Positions 55,816 through 64,000 of a DNA stretch of 64,000 nucleotides are shown here, in pieces; the first letter of the stretch is position 1, and the number at the start of each line of letters is the position of its first letter. Source of the stretch: DAIDKA01 sp963726995 (GTDB lineage Bacteria > Pseudomonadota > Gammaproteobacteria > Steroidobacterales > Steroidobacteraceae). Both the position numbers and the translations under genes were made by a program. The DNA is taken from contig CAVSEP010000007.1 of the NCBI GenBank assembly GCA_963726995.1, positions 124,001-188,000 on the forward strand. Direction: 5' to 3'. The notes under the pieces are model-generated. The model was not told the origin of the DNA, made no database searches, and was given only the letters and a program-made list of their open reading frames with translations.

Positions 55816-57194
55816 TCGAAGACCTTGCCCGGATTGAGGATGCCGTGCGGATCCAGCGCCCGCTTGAGCGCACGCATCGCCTCGATCTCCTGCGGCGTGC
55901 GCGAGATGTTCAGGAAGTGCCGGCGCTCCAGCCCGATGCCGTGTTCCGCGGAGATGCTGCCGTCGATGGGCCGCAGCAGCTCATAGGCCAGCTCCTCCCC
56001 CAGGCGCATGACCGCCGGGTCCGCCGTGCCCGGGGCCACGATCACGTGCAGGTTGCCGTCCGCCACATGACCAAAGGCAAACACGCGCCCCGCCGGGATG
56101 CGTTGCGCCACAGCCTGCCGCAGGCTGGCGAGGTAGCCGGCCATGTCCTCGATGGCCATGCTCACATCGAAGTTCAGCGTGGCGCCGTAATGCTGCGTGA
56201 TCAGCCACGGGTCATCGCGCGGCGCCCAGATCTCGGCGCGCTCGGCCTCGGACTTGGCGATCACTGCGTCCAGCACCACCCCCTGCTCCAGGGCCTCGCC
56301 GAGCGCCTCCTCGAAGCGCACCGCGTCGCTTTCGATATCGGCGCCGGAGGCCTCCACCAGGCCATAGATGCCCTGTCCTGGCGGCAGCAGCGCCCGGTGG
56401 TGCCCGAAGGCGCTGGTCGTGGCGTCATAGAAGTCCGGCCACATGGCCTCGAAGGCGCTCAGCTGTCCGCCGAGGCTGGCATCCAGAAGCCCGAGCAATT
56501 TCACCAGTCCGTCGAAGTCCCGGCAGGCGACCAGCGCGGTGTTGGTGCTGCGCGGCCGCGGAAACAGCCGCAGGTCGGCGCGCGTCACCACTCCCAGGGT
56601 GCCCTCGGACCCGATGAACAGCTGCTTCAGGTCATAGCCCGCATTGTTCTTGATCATCCGGTTCAGGGACTTGAGCACCGTGCCATCGGCCAGCACCGCC
56701 TCGATCCCCAGCACCAGCGAGCGCATCATGCCGTAGCGCAGTACACGCACCCCGCCCGCGTTGGTGGAGATATTGCCGCCGATGGTGCAGGTGCCCCGTC
56801 CCCCCAAGTCCAGGGCGAACAGCAGATCGTGCCGCTCGGCCTCCTCCTGGACGCGCTGCAGGATGGCGCCGGACTGCACGCGCATGGTCCGACCCGTCAC
56901 GTCCACGCGCTCGATGGCGTTCATGCGCTCGGTCGACAGAATCAGTTCACGCTCGGTGGTCGAGGTGCCTTCGACGAGGCCGGAACGGCCGCCGTGGGTG
57001 ACCACGCTCTGGCGGCGCGCATGACACAGCCGCAGTATTCCGGACACCTGCTCGGTGGTGGCGGGCCGCACCAGCGCGGAGGCTCCAGGCAGGTGCCCGT
57101 TCACATCCGCGCGCTCCCGCACGGAGGCCCCGGTCAGCAGGCCCGACTCACCGACCACCGCACGCAGATCCGCCAACAATCCTGAGTCGAGCAT
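55812..57194 (-). CDS. FAD-linked oxidase, GlcD/D-lactate dehydrogenase type
   Basis: A 460-residue flavoprotein. The PCMH FAD-binding domain contains VVTHGGRSGLVEGTSTTERE and GGNISTNAGGVRVLRYGMMR. The FAD-oxidase C domain contains FAFGHVADGNLHVIVAPG, then ISAEHGIGLERRHFL, the conserved metal/substrate histidines. Such enzymes oxidise D-2-hydroxy acids (D-lactate, glycolate, 2-hydroxyglutarate); the substrate is not decided. ATG 57194 has GGGAA 5 nt upstream; ATG 57206 is an alternative. Confidence 0.92.
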   Translation of the reverse strand: MLDSGLLADLRAVVGESGLLTGASVRERADVNGHLPGASALVRPATTEQVSGILRLCHARRQSVVTHGGRSGLVEGTSTTERELILSTERMNAIERVDVTGRTMRVQSGAILQRVQEEAERHDLLFALDLGGRGTCTIGGNISTNAGGVRVLRYGMMRSLVLGIEAVLADGTVLKSLNRMIKNNAGYDLKQLFIGSEGTLGVVTRADLRLFPRPRSTNTALVACRDFDGLVKLLGLLDASLGGQLSAFEAMWPDFYDATTSAFGHHRALLPPGQGIYGLVEASGADIESDAVRFEEALGEALEQGVVLDAVIAKSEAERAEIWAPRDDPWLITQHYGATLNFDVSMAIEDMAGYLASLRQAVAQRIPAGRVFAFGHVADGNLHVIVAPGTADPAVMRLGEELAYELLRPIDGSISAEHGIGLERRHFLNISRTPQEIEAMRALKRALDPHGILNPGKVFE

Positions 57195-57264
57195 TCCGGT
57201 TCCCATTGGAGGTACAGGACCGGGATTTTCGCACAACCGCCGCGACCGCGGCGCCGTTGTGCCG

Positions 57265-57963
57265 TCAGTGCAGCAGTCGCCGGCGCTCCTGCGTGGCGCT
57301 CTCGGTGAACAGCGCCTGGTCCAGGGCCTGGATATAGGTCGCCACGTCGGCCGCCCCGGGGACCAGCACCCGGCTGTTCAGCAGCAGGTTCGGCACCCCT
57401 TCCACGCCCAGGCCGCGCAGCCTGCGCTCCTCGGCCATGACTTCATCGCGGCCGCCGGCACCCTGGGTGAAGGCCGCGCGCACCGACTCCTCGACGCCCG
57501 CCTCGCCGGCCAGCTGCACCAGCAGCAGCGGATCGGTGATGTCGCGACCGGTCTCGAAGAACGCCCGGAAGATCGCATCGATGAGTTCGCCCTGGTGGGG
57601 ATCCTGCCCGGCGAGGTGCACCAGACGGTGCGCCTCGCGGGTGTCCGGCAGGGTCGCGATGCGGTCGAAGTGGAACGCGATGTCCAACTCGCGCCCCACG
57701 CTCTCCAGCTTGCGCTGCGCCTCATCGACGTCGGCGCCCGCAGACAGTCTTGAGGCCAGATGCTCGCGCCAGCCGCTGCGCGCGATGCCCGCCAGCGGCA
57801 GCCCGTGCCAGCGCTGCACGCGCGCCGTCGCGCCATGCAGGCTGTCCAGCGCCCGAGTCAGGTTGCGCTTGCCGATGAAGGACCAGGGGCAGGCCAGATC
57901 CCCGATGAAGTCCAGCTCCAGGGAACGCGGCCGTGACCCGACGTGCAGAATTTGGGTATCCAT
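57265..57963 (-). CDS. DsbA-family protein, FrnE-like
   Basis: A 232-residue thioredoxin-fold protein with an all-helical insertion. The N-terminal strand leads into DLACPWSFIGKRNL, where the usual FrnE CPWC motif has Ser as last residue. GVEGVPNLLLNSRVLVPGA provides the cis-Pro loop near residue 190, followed by the final helix. There is no signal peptide, so it is cytosolic. With one active-site cysteine it may act as an isomerase or glutathione-dependent enzyme rather than a disulfide oxidant; this is inference. Confidence 0.8.
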   Translation of the reverse strand: MDTQILHVGSRPRSLELDFIGDLACPWSFIGKRNLTRALDSLHGATARVQRWHGLPLAGIARSGWREHLASRLSAGADVDEAQRKLESVGRELDIAFHFDRIATLPDTREAHRLVHLAGQDPHQGELIDAIFRAFFETGRDITDPLLLVQLAGEAGVEESVRAAFTQGAGGRDEVMAEERRLRGLGVEGVPNLLLNSRVLVPGAADVATYIQALDQALFTESATQERRRLLH

Positions 57964-58021
57964 GCCGGCTATCTGGCGCTGCCTGCCGGGATTTCAAGGC
58001 GCTGGGGCGCTTCCAGGCGCC

Positions 58022-58972
58022 CTAGCGCCCGCGCTGGCGGCTTTTCTGCACCTGGGTCGTGATCTGAATGGCCGTCTCGAGCGCCGCCAGTCCCGCCTCG
58101 CCGCTGACCACCGGCGCCTCACCCTTCCGGATGCAGCTCAGGAATGATTCGATTTCGGCCTTCAGGGCATCCCCAGGCTCGAAATTGCGCTCCTCGATGC
58201 TCACCGGCAGCTGCCCGGCGGCCGCATCGGAGCGTTTGCGGATCACGGTCACGATCTTCTGCTGCAGATCCATCGACACGTACGCCTCGTCGGAAAACAC
58301 CCGCATCTTGCGTTCGGTTTTCAGCGACACGCGGCTGGCGGTGGCATTGGCCACGCAGCCATTGGCGAAGCGGATCCGGGCGTTGGCGATATCCACGTCC
58401 TCGGAAAACACCGGCGTGCCGATCGCATCGATGGACTCGATCGGGGAACCGACCAGGGTCTGCACGATGTCGATGTCGTGGATCATCAGGTCGAGCACCA
58501 CACTCACGTCCGTGCCGCGCTCCTTGTAGGGGGCCAGCCGGTGACACTCGATGAAGCGCGGCGCCCGCAGATGCTGCTCGGCTCCCCGGATGGCGGAATT
58601 GAAGCGCTCCAGGTGTCCCACCTGCAGAATGCGGCCCTGCCGGGCGGCCAGCTGGATGAGGTCGCGGGCCTGCTGCGGGGTCTCGGTGATGGGCTTTTCC
58701 ACCAGCACATGCGCGCCGGACTCCAGGAACTCGCGGGCAATGGGAAAGTGGGCCGCGGTCGGCGTCACGATGCTCACCGCGTCGACCTCACCCAGGAGGC
58801 TGCGGTAATCCGGCAGCGCCCGCGCGCCCACTTCGGCGGCCACCGCTTCCCGGGCTTCGGGCCGCGCATCGACCACCGCGACCAGTTCACATTCCGGCAG
58901 TTGCGCGTACTTCTGGGCGTGAAAGCGCCCCAGGTAGCCGACACCGATGACCGCCACTCTTACTTTCTTCAT
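58022..58972 (-). CDS. Gfo/Idh/MocA-family oxidoreductase
   Basis: A 316-residue NAD(P)-dependent dehydrogenase. The Rossmann loop VIGVGYLGRFHAQKY is near residue 8, and the signature EKPITET (Lys near 93) and GHLERFNSA follow. The histidine pair of the active site is in LMIHDIDIV. The closest relatives by these motifs act on UDP-linked or free sugars, and a place near lipid A genes is common; here no such genes adjoin. The substrate is unknown. It is divergent from a small membrane protein gene. Confidence 0.87.
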   Translation of the reverse strand: MKKVRVAVIGVGYLGRFHAQKYAQLPECELVAVVDARPEAREAVAAEVGARALPDYRSLLGEVDAVSIVTPTAAHFPIAREFLESGAHVLVEKPITETPQQARDLIQLAARQGRILQVGHLERFNSAIRGAEQHLRAPRFIECHRLAPYKERGTDVSVVLDLMIHDIDIVQTLVGSPIESIDAIGTPVFSEDVDIANARIRFANGCVANATASRVSLKTERKMRVFSDEAYVSMDLQQKIVTVIRKRSDAAAGQLPVSIEERNFEPGDALKAEIESFLSCIRKGEAPVVSGEAGLAALETAIQITTQVQKSRQRGR

Positions 58973-58995
58973 TGCGGCGTTATTATGCCTGCAAG

Positions 58996-59274
58996 ATGCT
59001 TATGAATTTCGCCACGGTCCGCCGTGAGTGCCTGTGGCTGCTGATCGCCCTGCCCGTCGGGGTCCTGTTGCTGCCGCCCCTGATCTGGCTGCTCGGGTCC
59101 CATGTATTCGGGGCCTACGCCGGCGGCAATACCCGCGACCTGGTCGATCATTTCTTTCGCGGTCTGGGCCAGGGTCAACAGGCGTTCTGGATCGTGGCCC
59201 TGGGCCCCTACCTGGCCCTTTTGACCCTGCGAGTGACCCTGGCGGGCCTGCGCGCCCTGCGGCGTCCGCCGTGA
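58996..59274 (+). CDS. Small two-helix membrane protein, unknown
   Basis: A 92-residue protein with two predicted membrane helices: LWLLIALPVGVLLLPPLIWL (about residues 13-32) and FWIVALGPYLALLTLRVTLA (about 63-82). A short extracytoplasmic loop lies between (FGAYAGGNTRDLVDHFFRG). I do not recognise the family. TATTAT (58981-58986) lies 9 nt before ATG 58996, and no ribosome binding site is seen; a TTG eight codons upstream would extend the frame. It is convergent with another small membrane protein. Confidence 0.6.
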   Translation: MLMNFATVRRECLWLLIALPVGVLLLPPLIWLLGSHVFGAYAGGNTRDLVDHFFRGLGQGQQAFWIVALGPYLALLTLRVTLAGLRALRRPP

Positions 59275-59297
59275 GGGCCGGGTAGGCCGCTTCCGGG

Positions 59298-59591
59298 CTA
59301 TTTCTTGGGCCAGTACAGCCAGACGGCGGCCCCGAGGCTGGCGGTGGTGGCGGCATGCGCCGCCAGGCGCCAGCGGCGCTCCCGCAACTGCCCGTAGAAG
59401 CTCACCCCCGAGACCAGGGAAACGGTCGCAAACACCGCAATGGCCAGAACCAGGGTGTGCTGCTCGCCGAACAGCTCCCCGGCCTCATCGTTGGGTACAA
59501 ACAGTAAAGTCACCCAGGTCAGGGACAGGCCGGCGAACAAGGCGAAGGCCGAACCCATGATTATGCCGATCAGGACCGCCAGAGGACGCAT
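59298..59591 (-). CDS. Small membrane protein, unknown
   Basis: A 97-residue protein with three predicted helices (LAVLIGIIMGSAFALFAGLS, LVLAIAVFATVSLVSGVSFY, and a shorter one before the end WLYWPKK). ATG 59591 is chosen because the hydrophobic N-terminus starts there; a longer frame upstream is basic and lacks similarity. No family assignment is possible by eye. It is divergent from ctp with about 150 bp between start codons, in which I see no clear regulatory element. Confidence 0.6.
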   Translation of the reverse strand: MRPLAVLIGIIMGSAFALFAGLSLTWVTLLFVPNDEAGELFGEQHTLVLAIAVFATVSLVSGVSFYGQLRERRWRLAAHAATTASLGAAVWLYWPKK

Positions 59592-59743
59592 GTTTGCGGA
59601 AAATACCCCAAATTGCCGTTTGTGACGCCCATGGCGCAGCTGGAACCGGTGCACTTGCTGCGATGCTTCGCGCACTCTAGCCTAGTAGGCTGCCGAGCCA
59701 TGCAATTTTACAGGCGAACACCCAAGGACCCGCTGAAGCCCCC

Positions 59744-61882
59744 ATGAATATTCTGAACCGATTCGAGCGCCGTTCCAGCGCCTGGGCGGCCCCGTTCGTG
59801 GCGGCCCTGATGGTCCTTGCCCTGACCGGTTCCTCGCAGGCCCCGGCAGGGCCCTCCGTCCTGCCGCCCAACGCCATTGCCCCGACCGACCGGCAGCGCG
59901 CCATCGCCCGGCGGGTCGGCTCGATTCTCGAGGAGGCCCATTACCGCCATGTGCTGATCGACGACCGCATGTCGAGTCAGATCTTCGACCGCTACATCGA
60001 GTCGCTCGATGGCCAGCACACCTATTTTCTGGCGAGCGACCTGAAGGAATTCGAGCAGTGGCGGTTCCGTTTCGACGACATGATCCACAGCGGCGATGTG
60101 GAGCCGGGATTCGCGATCTTTGCGCGCTACCAGCAGCGCAACCGCGAACGGATCGGCGCCGCACTGAAGATGCTCGACACCGAACCGGACTGGACCCTGA
60201 ATGAGTCCATGCTGTTCGATCGCAAGGATGTCCCCTATGCCACCGCCAGCTCCCAGCTGGATGAGGTGTGGCGGCAGCGGGTGAAGAATGACGGCCTGTC
60301 GCTGCTGCTGACGGGCAAGAACTGGCAGGAGGCCACGGAGATCCTGCGCAAGCGCTATGAGCGGGTGCTCAAGCGCGTGGATCAGATCTCCCCGGACGAT
60401 GTCTTCGAAAACCTCATGAACGCGTATGCGCGCACTTTCGATCCACACTCGAATTTCTTCTCGCCGCGCGATTCGGAGGAATACCGGATCCAGATGAGTC
60501 TGAACTACGACGGCATCGGCGCTTCCTTGCAGCAGACCGACGACTTCGTGCAGGTCATGAACGTCATCGAGGGCGGGCCCGCGGCCGTCGCCGGCACCCT
60601 CAAGCCCAACGACCGCATCACCGGTGTGCAGCAGGGCACCGACGCCACGGTCACCGACGTGGTGGGCTGGCGACTCGATGATGTCGTGCAGCTGATCCGC
60701 GGCAAGGCCGGAACGGTCGTGAAGCTGCAGGTGCTCCCCGCCGGCGCCGCGCCCGGCACGCCGGAGAAGATGCTGGTCTTCACGCGCAACAAGGTCAACC
60801 TGGACAACCAGGCGGCCAAGCAGGAAGTGCGCACCATCACCCGCGCTGGACGCAACCTCAAGATCGGGATCATCACCATCCCGAGCTTCTATCAGGACGT
60901 GGCGGCGCAGGCGGCGGGTGATCCGAACTACCGCAGCACCACCCGCGACGTGCATCGGCTGCTGGGCGAACTGACCGCCGCCGGCGTCGATGGCATCGTG
61001 CTGGACTTACGCGATGACGGCGGCGGCTATCTGCCCGAAGCCACCGCACTGACGGGCCTGTTCATCGACAAGGGACCGGTGGTACAGCTGAAGGACACGA
61101 CCGGCAGGGTCGAAGTGCTGGATGATCCGGACCAGGGCGTCACCTACACCGGCCCGCTGTCGGTGCTGGTCAACCGCTACAGCGCCAGTGCCTCGGAGAT
61201 CTTTGCCGGCGCTCTGCAGGACTATCACCGCGCCTATGTGCTGGGCCAGCGCACCTTCGGCAAGGGCACGGTGCAGAACCTGATCCCGCTGGACCGCTGG
61301 TCACAGAAGCCCATGAGTGGCCAGATTACCGTCACCATCGGCAAGTTCTATCGGGTCACCGGCGAGAGCACCCAGCACCGAGGCGTGGAGCCGGACGTGC
61401 AGCTGCCTTCGGTGATCGACCTGAAGGAAGTCGGTGAAAGCTCGCTCGAGGCCGCCCTGCCCTGGGATCGCATCCAGGGCGCGCCCTTCGCCGCCTGGCA
61501 CGACGAGCACCCCGTGATTGCCCTGCCGTCACTGGTGCCCGAGGAAACCAGCCGTGAACAGCATGATCCGGACTATCGCTTCCTGGTGGAGGACGTGGCT
61601 GCCCTGAACAAGGTGCGGGCCGAGAAGACTCTGCCGCTGAACCTCAAGGTGCGCCAGGAACAGCGCGCCCAGCTCGACAAGGAACGCCTGGAGCGAGTCA
61701 ATCAGCGCCTGATTGCCGAAGGCCAGCCGCCGGTCAAGACGGTGGAAGAACTGGACAAAGGCACACCGCCCGATCTGGTGTTGGGCGAGGCGGCCCAGGT
61801 CATGGCCGATATCCTGGTGGGCGACACCCCGAACCAGCACCTGCCGATCGCGCCACCCGCGCAGCAGACCGTGAGACGCTGA
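59744..61882 (+). CDS. prc: Carboxy-terminal processing (tail-specific) protease
   Basis: Periplasmic S41 serine protease that trims or degrades proteins from their C-termini. It has 712 residues, similar to E. coli Prc (682). The signal peptide ends near residue 32. The N-terminal helical domain has QIFDRYIESLDGQHTYFLAS. The PDZ domain (about 235-330) contains LNYDGIGASLQQ. The catalytic Ser is in RYSASASEIFAGAL and the Lys in FGKGTVQ. The C-terminal DUF3340 part follows. The ATG at 59744 gives a clean signal peptide. Confidence 0.95.
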   Translation: MNILNRFERRSSAWAAPFVAALMVLALTGSSQAPAGPSVLPPNAIAPTDRQRAIARRVGSILEEAHYRHVLIDDRMSSQIFDRYIESLDGQHTYFLASDLKEFEQWRFRFDDMIHSGDVEPGFAIFARYQQRNRERIGAALKMLDTEPDWTLNESMLFDRKDVPYATASSQLDEVWRQRVKNDGLSLLLTGKNWQEATEILRKRYERVLKRVDQISPDDVFENLMNAYARTFDPHSNFFSPRDSEEYRIQMSLNYDGIGASLQQTDDFVQVMNVIEGGPAAVAGTLKPNDRITGVQQGTDATVTDVVGWRLDDVVQLIRGKAGTVVKLQVLPAGAAPGTPEKMLVFTRNKVNLDNQAAKQEVRTITRAGRNLKIGIITIPSFYQDVAAQAAGDPNYRSTTRDVHRLLGELTAAGVDGIVLDLRDDGGGYLPEATALTGLFIDKGPVVQLKDTTGRVEVLDDPDQGVTYTGPLSVLVNRYSASASEIFAGALQDYHRAYVLGQRTFGKGTVQNLIPLDRWSQKPMSGQITVTIGKFYRVTGESTQHRGVEPDVQLPSVIDLKEVGESSLEAALPWDRIQGAPFAAWHDEHPVIALPSLVPEETSREQHDPDYRFLVEDVAALNKVRAEKTLPLNLKVRQEQRAQLDKERLERVNQRLIAEGQPPVKTVEELDKGTPPDLVLGEAAQVMADILVGDTPNQHLPIAPPAQQTVRR

Positions 61883-62947
61883 TCAGCGCAGCAGCACCCG
61901 GAACAGGTCCCAGGTGTCTTCGCCCAGGACATTGGGCATGCGGATCGCCACCTGGGAACCCAGCGGCGCGCCCGCCAGCACATCGGTCTCGCCCAGGGAA
62001 ATGGACTCCGGAGTCGGCGCGGTATCGGCGCCGTTGCGGTAGCGGGCCCCCTGCCGCAGGCTCTCGCTGCGGCTCTTCACATCCTGCGCGACATTGGTCT
62101 TGCTCTCCAGAATCGCGCGCGCCCGGGCGATCAACGCTATCAGCGCCTCGCACTCCGGCCGACCGCCATAGGCATCGACGGGCTCGCGCCGCGCGACGGC
62201 CTCCTTGGCCAGGCTGACCAGCGACGTGTCCGCCAGCCGCAGGCACAGGACTTCCGCATAGGCGATCGCGGCCAGGTTGATGGCGCGCCGGGCATCCACC
62301 GATAGCCCGGGGAATTCCGGCGGCTGCGCGCCGTCGATGGCGCTCAGCTCCTCGCGCGCCTGATCCAGCTGTGTCGCGGCAAGACTCAAGGCCCCCTGCG
62401 CGCCAACCAGCCGGTGATCCAGGTCGCGGCGCTTGAAGTAATGCCAGAACCGCGTCAGCAGCGCGCGCCGGGCGGTCAGGTCAGCCACGAACTGCTGTGC
62501 GTCATTGAACTGCGTCTGGGTGGTGCGCAGCGCATCCTCGGCGGCCTGGCGTCGTGCGAACTGGCTGCGATTGAATTCGACGAACAGGTTGCGGCGTTCG
62601 CGCTCCTCCTGCTGGGCCGAGAGCTCGGTGGTGAACTGCTCGAGAATTTCGCGGCCGCGCTGCCACAGGGCGCGAAGCTGGTAGAACACCAGCGCGGGAT
62701 AGGCGGTCTCGCTCATGCCCAGTCGCGACTCCAGGGCGCCGAGCATCTCCTGAACGCGGGCCGTGGCCCCCTCCTGCTGCTTGATCCGGTCCTTCAGGCG
62801 ATAGATCTCTTCCTGCAGCTCGCCATAGGCCTTCTTCAGTTCGGCGCGACTGCGGAACAGCGTCAGGACGCGATGATCATCCTCCGGAGCATCGACCGGC
62901 TTGGGAGTGACGCGGATCAGGCGGCTGAATTGTTCCAGGGTCTTCAT
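61883..62947 (-). CDS. Predicted coiled-coil protein, unknown
   Basis: A 354-residue soluble protein. The first half is mostly predicted coiled coil (RSRAELKKAYGELQEEIYRL, QEERERRNLFVEFNRSQFAR). A basic stretch LTRFWHYFKRRDLDHRLVG comes mid-protein, then a helical alanine-rich part, and a C-terminal ending VAIRMPNVLGEDTWDLFRVL. ATG 62947 is chosen; the longer frame overlaps the upstream gene. It directly abuts the ctp stop tail to tail. I recognise no family. Its order downstream of DUF1249 suggests one transcript. Confidence 0.65.
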   Translation of the reverse strand: MKTLEQFSRLIRVTPKPVDAPEDDHRVLTLFRSRAELKKAYGELQEEIYRLKDRIKQQEGATARVQEMLGALESRLGMSETAYPALVFYQLRALWQRGREILEQFTTELSAQQEERERRNLFVEFNRSQFARRQAAEDALRTTQTQFNDAQQFVADLTARRALLTRFWHYFKRRDLDHRLVGAQGALSLAATQLDQAREELSAIDGAQPPEFPGLSVDARRAINLAAIAYAEVLCLRLADTSLVSLAKEAVARREPVDAYGGRPECEALIALIARARAILESKTNVAQDVKSRSESLRQGARYRNGADTAPTPESISLGETDVLAGAPLGSQVAIRMPNVLGEDTWDLFRVLLR

Positions 62948-62991
62948 GTGTGGCGGCTTGGGGTTCGGCGGCCACGCATCCTGAACCCCCT

Positions 62992-63462
62992 TCAGCGGGG
63001 CTCCGCGGCGGCCGGCGCAAAGCGGTGCCCCCGCTCCACGCAGTATTCCAGCCACTTGTTTAGCATGATGTTGCGGGCCCAGCGCTGATCCAGTTCACAG
63101 GCCACGGTATTGCGCAGCGCCCGCAGCGCGGCGTGTTCGTGGCAATGCGCCCATTCCTGGGCCTCCACCAGCCGCGCGTCGTGATACACCCGCACGCCCA
63201 TGTCGGGGAAGCGCCGGGTGGCGTCCTGATCGGGGATCAGGTAGGTGAGATTCACGGTGGTGGTATAGGGAGAGCGCTCCACCACCGACAGCTGCAGATC
63301 ACAGTCGCCCGGCACCCGCGAGAGGTATTCGCCCCGCAGCAGCGCCACATTGCCCGCCAGCCACCCCAGCCGGATGTAGTTGCTTTCGTACAGGCTCATC
63401 AAGGCGACGAAACTTCGGGGGGTCGCGCGCCAGGAGACTGCTGTCAGGGCGTCATTGAGCAT
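62992..63462 (-). CDS. DUF1249-family protein (YqiB-like)
   Basis: A 156-residue soluble protein. SFVALMSLYESNYIRLGWLA at the N-terminus, YTTTVNLTYLIPD in the middle and PDMGVRVYHDARLVEAQEW fit DUF1249, of unknown function. ATG 63462 starts MLNDALTAVSWRATPRSFVA. TATAGT lies only 6 nt upstream with TTGCAC at -35, so a leaderless mRNA is likely. An 18-bp inverted repeat fills the promoter spacer. Orn lies upstream in the same direction after 47 bp. Confidence 0.83.
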   Translation of the reverse strand: MLNDALTAVSWRATPRSFVALMSLYESNYIRLGWLAGNVALLRGEYLSRVPGDCDLQLSVVERSPYTTTVNLTYLIPDQDATRRFPDMGVRVYHDARLVEAQEWAHCHEHAALRALRNTVACELDQRWARNIMLNKWLEYCVERGHRFAPAAAEPR

Positions 63463-63468
63463 GCCCCG

Positions 63469-63496
63469 ACTATATCGCACGTTGGTCAACGTGCAA
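63469..63496 (-). promoter_or_regulatory. DUF1249 promoter with operator-like inverted repeat in the spacer
   Basis: TTGCAC (63491-63496), a 16-bp spacer and TATAGT (63469-63474) lie on the minus strand. GCACGTTG-N2-CAACGTGC (63477-63494), with 8-bp perfect arms, covers nearly the whole spacer and part of the -35. The -10 ends 6 nt before the ATG. The placement is that of a repressor site. Confidence 0.5.
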
Positions 63497-63509
63497 CCCG
63501 TGCAATACG

Positions 63510-64000
63510 TCAGGTTTGTGAAGAATTTCCGCTTGCGTTCTCGCCGCGGAACGCCGGCGCCAGCAACTGTGCACGATAGTGCTGCAGTTCGCGGATGGAC
63601 TCGCGGATGTCTGCTAGCGCAAGATGCGCACCTTGCTTCGTGAAACCCGCGACCACCTGGGGCGCCCAGCGACGCGCGAGTTCCTTGAGCGTGCTGACAT
63701 CAAGATTACGATAGTGGAAGAATTTCTCAAGACGTGGCATGTGCCGTGCCAGGAAGCGCCGATCCTGGCAGATACTGTTGCCGCAGATCGGCGAGGCACC
63801 GGCGGGCACCCAGCCAGCCAGAAAATCCAGGGTCCGCTGTTCGGCATCCGCGACGCCGATCTGGCTGGCGCGCACCCGGGCCACGAGGCCCGATGAGCCG
63901 TGCTGGCGCTGATTCCACTCATCCATGCGTGCCAGCGCGGCCTCGGGCTGATGCACCGCAATCTCCGGTCCCTCCGCCAGCACGTTGAGATCCTTGTCCG
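63510..64000 (-). CDS. orn: Oligoribonuclease, C-terminal part (cut by window edge)
   Basis: DEDDh 3'-5' exonuclease that finishes short RNAs, including pGpG from cyclic-di-GMP turnover. The visible part of about 163 residues starts DKDLNVLAEGPEIAVHQPEA; the first catalytic DxE lies outside. SPICGNSICQDRRFLARHMP contains the second conserved Asp. FHYRNLDVSTLKELARRW and the final HLALADIRESI supply the remaining His and Asp. It ends in a clean stop at 63510 upstream of DUF1249. Confidence 0.95.
   Translation of the reverse strand, partial: DKDLNVLAEGPEIAVHQPEAALARMDEWNQRQHGSSGLVARVRASQIGVADAEQRTLDFLAGWVPAGASPICGNSICQDRRFLARHMPRLEKFFHYRNLDVSTLKELARRWAPQVVAGFTKQGAHLALADIRESIRELQHYRAQLLAPAFRGENASGNSSQT

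Overview
The window is GC-rich bacterial chromosome with the gene order and families of a gammaproteobacterium. The evidence is the block hrcA-grpE-dnaK-dnaJ-dapB-carA-carB-greA next to yhbY and ftsH-folP, the block recN/fur/bamE/rnfH/ratA/smpB/ssrA, and a tmRNA tag ANDDNFALAA that is close to the E. coli tag. Catabolic content (PQQ dehydrogenase, 4-cresol dehydrogenase-like oxidase, idonate/gluconate genes) suits a free-living aerobe, perhaps near Steroidobacterales, Nevskiales or Xanthomonadales. That placement is inference.

Layout. 1-14 kb, mostly minus strand: folP (cut by the window edge), ftsH, a decayed rlmE, greA, carB, carA, dapB, dnaJ, dnaK, grpE and hrcA, with yhbY on plus. An elaborate leader with an intrinsic-terminator-like hairpin lies between dapB and carA. 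14-20.3 kb: nadK, recN, fur, bamE, rnfH, ratA, smpB, a DUF481 outer-membrane protein and ssrA. The tmRNA gene is split in its T-loop by a 291-nt group I intron. 20.3-21.1 kb is a gene graveyard: GH106 and DeoR remnants joined tail to tail. 21.2-25.6 kb is a six-gene operon like E. coli yjfIJKLMC (PspA-like protein, membrane protein, lipoprotein, glutathionylspermidine-synthase-like ATP-grasp enzyme), behind three phased palindromes. 25.8-42.2 kb holds two MFS transporters, a CHASE4-PAS-GGDEF-EAL protein, a quinohemoprotein dehydrogenase and an SMP-30-like protein. It also holds the idonate to 5-ketogluconate to gluconate to 6-phosphogluconate set (idnD, an SDR, gntK, a LacI regulator) and a flavocytochrome pair. 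42-47.7 kb: ppsR and ppsA diverge, followed by E1 alpha, E1 beta and a lone lipoyl protein of a 2-oxo acid or acetoin dehydrogenase. 47.8-64 kb: DUF3617 protein, two FtsX-like permeases, an otsB-GH15-otsA trehalose operon, an AguB-like amidase, an FAD-linked oxidase, a FrnE-like protein, a Gfo/Idh/MocA dehydrogenase, ctp, a coiled-coil protein, DUF1249 and orn (cut by the edge).

The most notable discovery is the intron-interrupted tmRNA. Next come the carA leader, the operator array before the yjf-like operon, a palindrome inside the DUF1249 promoter, and promoters lying so close to start codons (hrcA, DUF1249) that leaderless mRNA is likely. Three conserved genes (dnaK, an E1 beta subunit, a cytochrome c) are broken by single-base indels in GC-rich sequence. 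Sequencing error is the simplest explanation, at least for dnaK.
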